Notes under the pieces: model-generated
Seen by the model: only the letters and a program-made list of their open reading frames with translations
Database searches by the model: none
Told to the model about the DNA's origin: nothing
Origin: Clostridia bacterium
Lineage (GTDB): Bacteria > Bacillota > DSM-521 > Neomoorellales > SLTJ01
Direction of reading: 5' to 3'
NCBI GenBank assembly: GCA_004347685.1
Contig: SLTJ01000016.1
Location: forward strand, 41,883-105,882
Length of the DNA: 64,000 bases
Position numbers and translations under genes: made by a program
Shown: positions 53,163-60,808 of the stretch, piece by piece
Position numbering within the stretch: the stretch's first letter is position 1
Layout of the letters: every line of letters begins with the position of its first letter

Positions 53163-54281
53163 ATGAATTATACCACTTATGTTGGGCTGGATGTACACAA
53201 AGATACGATCGCAGTTGCGGTAATTAGACCGGGGCAGGAAACAGCCGAGTCTCTCGGGATAATTCTCAACCGTCCGGAAGCCCTGGCCAAACTGGTTCGT
53301 AAGCTTGGTACGCCAGAGAATCTGTTTTTCTGTTACGAGGCTGGTCCCTGTGGTTATAGTATTTACCGCCAACTGAAAGCCATGGGCGCCGAGTGTATAG
53401 TAGCAGCCCCATCCCTGGTACCGCAGCGCGCGGGGGACCGGGTGAAAACTGACCGGCGGGATGCCAAGAAGTTGGCCCGATTTTTACGCAGCGGAGAACT
53501 CACCCCGGTATGGGTACCGGATGAAAATCAGGAAGCACTGCGAGACCTCACCCGGGCCCGGGAAGATGCCAAGGAGGATGTCTTACGCAAGCGCCACCAG
53601 ATCAGCAAGTTTCTGTTACGGCTCGAGTTACGGCCTCCCGCAGGTGTTAATGCATGGACCGTCAAGCACCGGCAATGGTTAGAGGGTTTGCGGTTTGAAC
53701 AGCCGGCTCAGGCCATGGTATTGAGAGAATATCTCCATGCTCTGGACGAAGCTGAAGCCATGGCTAAACGCCTGGAGGCTGAGATTGCAGAACTGGCCCA
53801 AACCTGCGAGCAGGCGCAGATTATAGCCGCACTTCAAGCCATGCGGGGCGTATGCTTGATCACAGCCGCCACTGTGGTCGCCGAAGTAGGGGATCTGACC
53901 CGATTTTCTTCCCCACGGCAACTGATGTCTTATGCTGGCTTGGTACCAAGTGAGTACTCCAGCGGAGGTAGCCACCACCGAGGATCAATAACCAAGTCCG
54001 GTAACGCCCATTTACGCCGGGTAGTAGTAGAAGCTGCTTGGAATTATCGTTACTTACCCGCAGTAGGTGCCAGATTAAAGAAACGGCAAGAAGGATTACC
54101 AGAGCGTATTAAGGCTATCTCCTGGCAAGCACAACATCGTTTAAATCTCAAATTCCGCCGTCTAAGCGGCAGGAGTAAACCTAATCAGGTGGCAGCAGTA
54201 GCCGTAGCCAGGGAGTTGTTGGGGTTCATGTGGGCCATAGCCCAGGAAACAAAAAAACAAAACGAACATCAGGTGGCTTAA
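53163..54281 (+). CDS. IS110/IS1111-family DEDD transposase
   Basis: 372 residues, complete. The N-terminal RuvC-like DEDD domain shows GLDVHKDTIAV near residue 8, CYEAGPCGY near 58 and VKTDRRDAKKLARFL near 95. The C-terminal Tnp_20 domain holds SYAGLVPSEYSSGG and GSITKSGNAHLRRVVVEAAW, with the conserved serine. IS110-family enzymes use an element-encoded bridge RNA to choose target and donor DNA. The ribosome site AAGGAGG stands eight bases before ATG. The upstream gap is short and the downstream one long, as in the IS1111 subgroup. Confidence 0.93.
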   Translation: MNYTTYVGLDVHKDTIAVAVIRPGQETAESLGIILNRPEALAKLVRKLGTPENLFFCYEAGPCGYSIYRQLKAMGAECIVAAPSLVPQRAGDRVKTDRRDAKKLARFLRSGELTPVWVPDENQEALRDLTRAREDAKEDVLRKRHQISKFLLRLELRPPAGVNAWTVKHRQWLEGLRFEQPAQAMVLREYLHALDEAEAMAKRLEAEIAELAQTCEQAQIIAALQAMRGVCLITAATVVAEVGDLTRFSSPRQLMSYAGLVPSEYSSGGSHHRGSITKSGNAHLRRVVVEAAWNYRYLPAVGARLKKRQEGLPERIKAISWQAQHRLNLKFRRLSGRSKPNQVAAVAVARELLGFMWAIAQETKKQNEHQVA

Positions 54282-54329
54282 TTGTTGTTAAAGTGTAGTT
54301 GCAGATAGGTAACCCAAGAGATAATCATG

Positions 54330-54535
54330 GTCAGGGTGTAGTGGGCAGTAGATGAGTTCGGCTGCGGGAAGGAGAAGCCTCGGCTTTCCTATGTGCCAGG
54401 AGTTTAGATCCTGATGCACGCCTTTAGACCGAGGTAGCTCCCGACGCATAAAGGTCTTGTGGTAACCAACCCACGTATATCAGGCTGAGCAACCGTCGTT
54501 TAAGCCAGCTCACCTATTGCCCTCTGCACCCTGAC
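54330..54535 (+). ncRNA. candidate bridge RNA of the IS110-family element
   Basis: A 22-base arm at 54330-54351 (starting GTCAGGGTGTAG) and its near-complement at 54514-54535 (ending GCACCCTGAC) agree at 19 of 22 positions and enclose about 160 bases with smaller hairpins. One is GTGC, CAGGA, loop, TCCTG, GCAC (about 54391-54417). The position right behind the transposase fits the non-coding end that encodes bridge RNAs. The element boundaries and guide loops were not determined. Confidence 0.55.
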
Positions 54536-54610
54536 AAGGAGGTAGATTGTCAAAGAGCAGAAAACTATCTCCAGCCCGCCTCGGCCTGGATTATAGGACC
54601 GGGCGGCTGC

Positions 54611-54658
54611 GCCAGTCAAGGGTAAAGCCTTCGGCCCGCTTTGCGGCCCTTGACTGGC
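54611..54658. repeat. perfect 12-base inverted repeat
   Basis: GCCAGTCAAGGG (54611-54622) and CCCTTGACTGGC (54647-54658) enclose a 24-base GC-rich loop. The surrounding stretch 54536-55110 has several overlapping frames but none with a ribosome site or recognisable protein. It may be old mobile-element sequence. Confidence 0.6.
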
Positions 54659-55130
54659 TTGCCTTCCGCCCCTTCTTTACAATTAACGGCGGGCAAGGGA
54701 AAATGTGCTGCACAGGGTTGATGTACCAATGGTGATGCAAGGCATGACCCTTGGGTAGGCACGCCTGCCTTGTTTCCTCACCTCGCGCGTCTTGGAGCCC
54801 GTCGGGGCACATCTCAGCCAGGGCTATCCTTCTCCGGGGCAGCTCGGGTGTTCCATCTCGCGCCAGCGGGCCTTGCCGTCGGCAGCAGGCATGGCGCCGC
54901 AGCGCAGTCCATTCATAGGCCACGGCGGGAGACACTGCCGGTCATCTGCCAAAACTGGCCTCTATCACTGAGGCTACAGGTGGTCTTTGTGTTGCTCGCA
55001 GCCCCCGTTTTCAGAGCACTCACTAGCGTAGAGGCACAGGTATGTGCTATAATTTGCGTAGACCTACGAAAGCATAAACCTGCGGTGAGGTGGGAAAACA
55101 TGGGGAGCCTGGAAACAAAGGGTCGAGCAT

Positions 55131-55340
55131 TTGGAGGCCCGGCTGACTTATCTAGAAAAGATAATCGAGACCCAGCGTCCCGAAAAGGCGGAAATCGAGG
55201 AGCTAAGACGGGAGCTGGCCAGGCTGGCAGAAAGGACCCCCGAACAGGTGGCTAAAGCCCTTAGCATAGTCGGCATTGGAGAAGGCCCGCCGGATCCGGC
55301 TAGGAACTTCCGGCGGTACCTTTACGGCAGCAAAACGTGA
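55131..55340 (+). CDS. small coiled-coil protein, likely antitoxin of the broken PIN toxin
   Basis: 69 residues beginning at TTG, with a charged helix (EIEELRRELARLAERTPEQVAKAL) and a C-terminal GPPDPARNFRRYLYG tail. It overlaps the next frame, a PIN-domain start, as GTGA, the arrangement of VapB-VapC-like pairs. The frame is open upstream to 55089 (a GGT codon) without a start, so the N-terminus may be longer or damaged. Confidence 0.5.
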   Translation: MEARLTYLEKIIETQRPEKAEIEELRRELARLAERTPEQVAKALSIVGIGEGPPDPARNFRRYLYGSKT

Positions 55341-55435
55341 GCAGGGCAGTATTTGTTGATGCTTCCGCCTGGATAGGCATCATCAACCGGCGGGACAGAT
55401 ATCACCATACTGCCCAAGTGTTCTCCCTTGAGGTA
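55337..55435 (+). pseudogene. PIN-domain (VapC-like) toxin, truncated
   Basis: GTG then SRAVFVDASAWIGIINRRDRYHHTAQVF, the first strand and helix of a PIN ribonuclease with its first catalytic Asp (in VDAS). The remaining 100 or so residues are missing: the frame runs into a transposase start at 55460. It cannot make a working toxin. Confidence 0.7.
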
Positions 55436-55459
55436 GGGTTCCAAGGAGGATCAACCGCC

Positions 55460-55650
55460 ATGGAAGCCCAACTGGAAACCCCAACCCAGGCTAAGCCCCG
55501 GAAGCGCTATAGCAAGGACTTCAAGCTACGGGTCCTGGAGGAGGTCCAGGAGAAGCATCTTACCGTGGAGCAGGTCTGCCAGAAGTACGGCCTGCACAAG
55601 TCGGTGTACTACCGCTGGCTGGCCCGTTACCGGCAAAAGGGCGAGGAGGG
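55460..55650 (+). pseudogene. transposase OrfA-type helix-turn-helix fragment
   Basis: ATG at 55460 behind AAGGAGGATC encodes KRYSKDFKLRVLEEVQEKH and VEQVCQKYGLHKSVYYRWLA, a transposase DNA-binding domain of the Tnp_1/IS3 OrfA type. After about 63 codons the sequence changes abruptly into an HxlR-type gene in another frame; the rest of the element, including a catalytic DDE subunit, is missing. Confidence 0.7.
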
Positions 55651-55652
55651 CC

Positions 55653-55922
55653 GTGGAGCTGCTCGGAAAGCGGTGGACAGGTTTGATCATCCGGGCCCTA
55701 ATGGGTGGCCCCCTTCGGTTCAAGGATCTGCAGGAGCAGATGCCTACGGCCAGTGACCGCATTTTGTCAGAACGGCTTAAGGAATTGGAAACTGCCGGGG
55801 TAGTGCAGAGGAAGGTCTACGATGAGTGGCCAGTGCGTATCGAGTATGAACTGACACAAAAGGGCAGGGACCTGGAGTCAGTGGTGGAAGCGATCCAGCG
55901 GTGGGCTGAAAAATACGTTTGA
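55653..55922 (+). pseudogene. HxlR-type winged-helix regulator lacking its N-terminus
   Basis: 89 residues starting MELLGKRWTGLIIRALMGGP and ending QRWAEKYV, the core of an HxlR repressor. The usual first 15-25 residues, with the redox-sensitive cysteine, are replaced by the transposase fragment. GTG at 55653 might still give a shortened protein, but no ribosome site stands before it. Confidence 0.65.
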
Positions 55923-55926
55923 ATTT

Positions 55927-56166
55927 CTAACAAACAGCGCCCTCGGCCGCCTGAAGGATGGTTTGGCGGGTGAAATCCTTAAGTACTGCAACACATTCGT
56001 TCATCTCCCCGGCCAAATCGGCTAAGCAATTATCCGCGCCGAGCTGCAGCGTGGCCTCGGCGAAATTACCATCCCTTAAGGCCTGCAAGCCTTCCTTTAG
56101 CTGAGCCGCCACAGTAACCGTTTCCTGGTCGGCGGCCCGCACTAGGTTATGACGCCGGAAAAACAT
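55927..56166 (-). pseudogene. N-terminal fragment of a chemoreceptor-like protein
   Basis: 79 residues beginning MFFRRHNLVRAADQETVTV with a GGAGGTGG ribosome site, containing the HAMP-like LQALRDGNFAEA and NCLADLAGEMNECVAVL segments known from cytoplasmic chemoreceptors. It stops at 55927, next to the HxlR fragment, so the signalling domain is lost. Confidence 0.5.
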
Positions 56167-56189
56167 ATTTCCACCTCCGTGAAATCAAG

Positions 56190-56845
56190 TTCTCAGTACA
56201 GGAACTTGCCGGTACTGGCGAACTGGTCACTGTTAACCGGGAGTTAAGCCCTGTCATGGAGATAGCTGCCGTCTTGCGGCAGGCCGGGTTTCATCTGGCG
56301 CCGGCACTGCTCTTTGAGCAGGTAAAAGGTTATCCGGGCAGAAAGATCGTTGGAAACCTGCTGGGGAGCAGGCCACGGCTGGCCATGGCGTTGGGTGTAT
56401 CTGAGGATGAGATCAAAGAAGAGTTTTTACGCCGGCTTGACTGCCCGGTTGAGCCGCAGGTGGTGCCGCAAGCCCCGGTCCAGGAGGAGGTACATACGGC
56501 CAATATTGATGTTACCAAAATGGTGCCCGCCCTGGTGCATCATCAGGGGGACGCAGGGCCTTACCTGACGTGCGCCTTTACCCTGGCCAGGGATCCTGAA
56601 ACCGGCGCGAGGGGGATGGGATTGCATCGGATACAAGTAAAAGGGCCTGACAGGTTGGGGATCTTTTTAGCTACGCCGCCCCTTTCCACCTTCCTGGCTC
56701 GGGCCGAGGCGAACAACAGGCCGCTTGAGGTGGCCATTGTCATTGGCGCCGACCCGCTTACCCTGCTGGCTTCGGTAGTTTGGACTCCCCAGGGGATTGA
56801 TAAGCTGGGCGTGGCCGGGGGGCTGCGACAGGAACCGCTCCTGTA
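56190..56845 (+). pseudogene. UbiD-family decarboxylase fragment
   Basis: The frame reads ELAGTGELVTVNRELSPVME, then FEQVKGYPGRKIVGNLLGSR and ends near GIDKLGVAGGLRQEPL, the first 210 residues of a UbiD protein. No start codon with a ribosome site is present (the first ATG, 56256, lies inside the conserved N-terminus). An istA remnant on the other strand cuts it off at about 56845. The intact paralogue lies at 58987. Confidence 0.75.
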
Positions 56846-57164
56846 CCAGCTTGCGAACGGTGGAAGGAGCGCCGGTAAAGCCGTGTTCTTCCACCAGACG
56901 CTAGTAGATGCGGTCAGCGGTGTGGCGTTGTTTCGCGGGTGCGGCTTTATCCTTGGCCAGCCATTCCTTGACCACCTCTTCCACAGGTCCGGTTGCCGGG
57001 CGCTTATACCTTCGATATTTGCCTTCCCAGGGTACGTTCTCGCCCTGGCAGTAACGTTTCACCGTATTGCGGGAAATACCCAACTTACGGGATATGGCTC
57101 GTTGAGAAAGCTTTTCTACTGCATACAGGTATCTTATTTGTTCGTAAAGGTTTATGTTGATCAC
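56840..57164 (-). pseudogene. IS21-family istA, truncated with an in-frame amber codon
   Basis: From ATG at 57164 the frame gives ININLYEQIRYLYAVEKLSQ and RAISRKLGISRNTVKRYC, the IstA helix-turn-helix. It hits TAG at 56901-56903 within TADRIY and continues in the same frame as RLVEEHGFTGAPSTVRKLVQ before joining the ubiD fragment. One base change (GAG to TAG) would explain the stop. The catalytic domain and istB are gone. Confidence 0.8.
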
Positions 57165-57214
57165 TCCCTTTTCTACCCCCTGCTACTGTGAGCTTTTCCT
57201 CCAGTATACAGGGG

Positions 57215-57362
57215 TTTGGGGAAGTGGCTCAGTTTACAATAGCAAAATCGGCCCAAATGGCTCAGTTTGACAATATCATTACACGCAATTCCGGTGCCTG
57301 GGTGGCTCATTTTGATATTATCAATCTGAGCCAAAATGGCTCACTTTTATTTTAGCGAAAGC
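57215..57362. repeat. IS21-type terminal repeats
   Basis: Four copies of GGCTCA followed by G, T or C and TTT lie in this stretch (near 57224, 57259, 57304 and 57340), the multiple terminal repeats expected at an IS21 end. They face the istA remnant and mark the outer end of this damaged element. Confidence 0.65.
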
Positions 57363-57417
57363 AATTAACCAGGAAACGGACAGGCGGCACCGGTCTAATC
57401 ATGCGGCAGGATCCTGG

Positions 57418-58290
57418 TCATACTTTCTCCAGCAGCCGGGAAAACTCCTCCACGCTCTCCACCTTGATGCTCTTCCTGTGCAGGGAGCGCAGCACCGCCG
57501 GATCGTCAATGGCCGCCAGCTTCTTGCCGATCCCTGTCTTAACCATCCCAAGGCGCTCGCTCAACATATCAACGATGTCCTCCCGAATAGCCCTAACTTC
57601 TCCCTTTTCGATACCCTTCTCGATGCCCTTCTCCATACCCTTCTCAAAGCCCTCGTTAATCCAGTCTTGCACTATGTCGGCTTCATGCAGCATTCTTAAC
57701 TCCTCCCGGAAAAATTTTAGCAAAAGCTCCTTGGGAAAATACCTCCTGGCCACGGTAATAGCGGCAGATAGAGCGTTGGCCCGCCATTTCTCATCTCTGC
57801 TAGCCAGGATCAACTCCCTGGACCGGGCCAACACCTTTTCCTCCTTCTCCTCGGTAAGCAAGATCAATAGCGGCGCCAGTTCCCTCAGTTCCCCGGAGGC
57901 AATGGCTTCTGCATACTCCCAGAGCCTGATTACCAGATAGGGAAAGGTGTGGACCGGTCGGCCACGGAATTCTACCACGTACTCCTGTGGCAGGCTGTAA
58001 GCAGGACGTTATAGGTAAACATCCTTTCTGGCATGTCGGCCTGGTGCTGAAGCTGGAAATCCAGGTGCAGGATGTATTCCTGGTCCTCCTGCCGAGGCCG
58101 CAGACGAAATCCAGTCTCTTTTCCGGCAGGTTGATCTCTGGATTCTCAATGGTCTCCACGGTCAAATCCTCAATAGAGCCCAGGGCCACCTTGACAAAGG
58201 GTTCTAGGTAGCGCCGGGCCAGAGCCTTCACGCTGCGGTCAAAGACATTGACGGCCAAGGGGCAAAATCCTTTCCGGCAAATACTGTCTG
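57418..58290 (-). pseudogene. Rpn/PD-(D/E)XK-type nuclease with two frameshifts
   Basis: The N-terminal part (FDRSVKALARRYLEPFVKV, NLPEKRLDFVCGL) is in one frame, the middle (RQEDQEYILHLDFQLQHQAD, MPERMFTYN) in a second, and the C-terminal 186 residues (VEFRGRPVHTFPYLVIRLWE onward) in a third. The shifts fall near 58100 and 58010. The intact C-terminal stretch contains a repeated FEKGMEKGIEKGIEKGE helix, usual in this family. Such proteins resemble recombination-promoting nucleases; this copy is dead unless corrected. Confidence 0.75.
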
Positions 58291-58739
58291 ATGAAGTCAT
58301 TATACCACGGGCAGAAAGCAGGGGAAAGAAATCCATAGAGGCATTTGCGTTGCCCCATAGATTTTTGGAGTGACCGGGCATCGTCCGTGCGTTCTTCCGA
58401 GGCATAGGCAGCCTCGTCTTCCGCTACCGCCTCGTCTTCAGACTGGCTTTCATAATGGGCCAGTACCCGGCGGACCCTGGCCTCGTCCCATCCAGTGGGA
58501 AATCAAATTTGCCTGACGAGGTCGTTGCGGTATTCGAGCGAGAAAAGAACTGAATAAAGGCCCCCATGTACTCCCACGGGTAGCGCCCACGCCAAGTTCA
58601 TTCCCGGCCGTATTCCTACGAAAGAAGCAAATATTTTTTAACGATGAGCTATCTTTTAGCAGCTTCATGTTGAAGATCTACAGAAGATTTTTTGCTAATA
58701 TACAGTTGTCAATATCTCGGGCGGAGCAAAAGGAGGTGG
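58291..58739. other. gap without a recognisable gene
   Basis: No convincing open frame, RNA or repeat was found here. Short frames on both strands lack ribosome sites. AAAGGAGG at 58729-58736 belongs to the small repeat-containing frame that follows. Confidence 0.4.
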
Positions 58740-58848
58740 GTGTTGAAGGATATACGTGGTTATGGAAGATTGTCATTTGAAGAGGGCTGCAGGAAAAATA
58801 GGGGTGACAATGTGTTGAAGGATATATGTGGTTATGGAAGATTGTCAT
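58740..58848 (+). repeat. pair of 37-base direct repeats with a 35-base spacer
   Basis: 58740-58776 and 58812-58848 differ at one position (C versus T, the 16th base). Each reads GTGTTGAAGGATATAC and ends GATTGTCAT. Read as protein from TTG at 58743 (seven bases after AAAGGAGG) they give LKDIRGYGRLS twice within a 46-residue basic peptide ending at 58883. Whether this is a tiny gene, a duplication or a two-repeat array is open. Confidence 0.5.
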
Positions 58849-58986
58849 GGCGTTTACGGGAAGACAGGCGGTGTAGGAGGTGAGCAGAAAGATCGAGGGC
58901 TGCAAAGGTATCTAATCTAACCTTGGGCCGAGTGTTTCAGATGGAGCCTATCATCAATTCCAAGTTATCTAGCGGGGTGACAGTTT

Positions 58987-60444
58987 ATGGCTTATATGGA
59001 TTTACGAGAATTTATTGATGGCCTGGAATCCCATGGAGAGCTTATTCGTGTTAAGAAAGAGGTTGACTGGAATCTTGAAGCCGGCGCCATTGTCCGCCGC
59101 ACCCATGAAGAAGGATTGCCGGCCCCGTATTTCGAGAAAATAAAAGGATATCCGGATGGATACGGCCTGGTCGGCGGTATCCTGGGGGGAAGTAAGGTCA
59201 ATGGCAAGTGGATGCCCTTTCGCCGTATAGCCATTGCCATGGGGATGGACCCTGACAGCCCGACTCAGGAAATAATTGAAGAATATATCAGGCGGAAGAA
59301 TACCCCTATCAAGCCGATAGTGGTTTCCACAGGACCTTGCAAAGAAAATATTCGCCTGGGGAAGGAAGTAAACCTCTTTGAATTCCCGGCCCCCATGATC
59401 CATGACGGCGACGGAGGCCGGTTCTTGGCCACATGGCATGTTGTAGTTACAAAGGATCCAGATACTGAATGGGTAAACTGGGGTATGTACCGGGGAATGA
59501 TCCAGACCAGGACCAAGCTTGCCTGGCTTGCTTTACCAATGCAGCACGGCCCTGCAATGTACTATCAAAAGTACCGGGACCGCGGCAAGTCCATGCCGAT
59601 AGCGTTTGCCCTTGGCACGGATATTTACTCCACGTTCGCTGCGTGTTCTTATTTGCCCGCCGGCATCAATGAATCTGATGTCGCCGGTGGACTTGCGGGC
59701 CAGCCGGTCCCCCTTGTCAAATGCGAAACCAGCGATCTCTACGTTCCAGCCAATTCAGAAATAGTCATTGAAGCTGAAATCAGGCCTGGCGAGTTGATAG
59801 AAGAAGGCCCGTTTGGTGAGTTTACAGGTTATCGCACGTCTGAACGAGCCCCGCGTACCTTCGTTAGAGTAAATTGTATTACCTACCGGAACAATCCAAT
59901 CCTCCCAATGTCTTGCATGGGAATGCCCATGGATGATAGTGCTACCACTGGTTCGATAAGCATAAGCGCCGAACTCACGGAGTTGCTGCGGGATCAAATG
60001 CGCCATCCCATCCGCGGAGTGTACAATGCCCCTGAAGGTAGCAACGCCCTCCTTGTGGTTTCGACAAAGGTGCCTCACGCGAATTTCGCTCACAAGATCG
60101 CTTCAGCCATCTGGAGCGCCAAGGCCGGTATTTTTGCCTACTGGATAATGGTTGTCGAAGATGACGTTGACCCCTTTGACCTTAACCAGGTGATTCATGC
60201 CATGACATTCAAATGCCATCCAGTCAGGGGTATTAGGCAGGTAGAGCATTACCCTGGTATGCCCCTTGATCCCTTCCTATCATTATACGAGCGCCACTAT
60301 GGCCTGGGGGCGGCAGTATTATTTGACTGCACTTGGCCTAAAGACTGGGCCTATACACCTATTGAAAGTTCCTTCCATGGTATTTATCCTCAGGAACTTC
60401 AGCAGAAGGTATTGGCCAACTGGAAAGATTATGGGTACAAGTAA
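58987..60444 (+). CDS. UbiD-family (de)carboxylase
   Basis: 485 residues, full length. It starts MAYMDLREFIDGLESHGELI and carries the UbiD core: LFEFPAPMIHDGDGG near 128, a metal/prenyl-FMN region (INESDVAGGLAGQPVPLVKC), EEGPFGEFTGYRTSERAPRT near 277 with the conserved Glu-Arg-Glu type residues, and a C-terminal oligomerisation helix. UbiD enzymes with prenylated FMN add or remove carboxyl groups on aromatic or enoic acids. No ubiX gene for the cofactor is in the window. The substrate is unknown. A GGGGTGAC ribosome site precedes ATG. Confidence 0.9.
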   Translation: MAYMDLREFIDGLESHGELIRVKKEVDWNLEAGAIVRRTHEEGLPAPYFEKIKGYPDGYGLVGGILGGSKVNGKWMPFRRIAIAMGMDPDSPTQEIIEEYIRRKNTPIKPIVVSTGPCKENIRLGKEVNLFEFPAPMIHDGDGGRFLATWHVVVTKDPDTEWVNWGMYRGMIQTRTKLAWLALPMQHGPAMYYQKYRDRGKSMPIAFALGTDIYSTFAACSYLPAGINESDVAGGLAGQPVPLVKCETSDLYVPANSEIVIEAEIRPGELIEEGPFGEFTGYRTSERAPRTFVRVNCITYRNNPILPMSCMGMPMDDSATTGSISISAELTELLRDQMRHPIRGVYNAPEGSNALLVVSTKVPHANFAHKIASAIWSAKAGIFAYWIMVVEDDVDPFDLNQVIHAMTFKCHPVRGIRQVEHYPGMPLDPFLSLYERHYGLGAAVLFDCTWPKDWAYTPIESSFHGIYPQELQQKVLANWKDYGYK

Positions 60445-60479
60445 AGCGCAAAAACATTGAGGGGAGGAGGCATTGGTCC

Positions 60480-60788
60480 ATGCAAGAGTATGACATGTTC
60501 GTACGTTTTCCCTCACAAATCAGGGACGGGGCAGAGGTTGTTCTACATGTCAGGGATATGAGCAATTACGAGTCCAAAGCTGTGCGAGCTAGAGTTTATA
60601 AAAACAGGCAGGATATGCAACCCGGGCAATATCGCCTGTGGGTCAGGACGCCCTTGGGAGTAATAAGGGATGAGGTTTGGGCTATGGAAATTATGGAGGA
60701 GCTGGACGAGGAGTGGCTCACCAAGCCGGTCTGCTTCCACTGCGCTATGGCCGCAGGCCAAGGGGCGCAGGGCGAGGCCGGGGAATAA
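60480..60788 (+). CDS. small protein of unknown function linked to UbiD
   Basis: 102 residues starting MQEYDMFVRFPSQIRDGAEV, mostly beta-like, with one CFHC motif near residue 85 that could hold a metal together with a partner. It lies 35 bases after ubiD with GGGGAGGAGG upstream, so it is cotranscribed. Some decarboxylases of this family have a small extra subunit with cysteine pairs, but this sequence does not match the BsdD type I know; the role is unassigned. Confidence 0.7.
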   Translation: MQEYDMFVRFPSQIRDGAEVVLHVRDMSNYESKAVRARVYKNRQDMQPGQYRLWVRTPLGVIRDEVWAMEIMEELDEEWLTKPVCFHCAMAAGQGAQGEAGE

Positions 60789-60808
60789 CAGGCTTTCCTA
60801 CCAGGACT

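Noticed and set aside
54591..54935. 114-codon leftward frame downstream of the IS110 element
   Set aside because: No ribosome site, and it contains the 12-base inverted repeat; composition looks non-coding.
58740..58848. CRISPR array with two repeats
   Set aside because: Only two copies and one spacer, no cas gene in the window, and the repeats read as protein behind a ribosome site. Kept only as a direct repeat.
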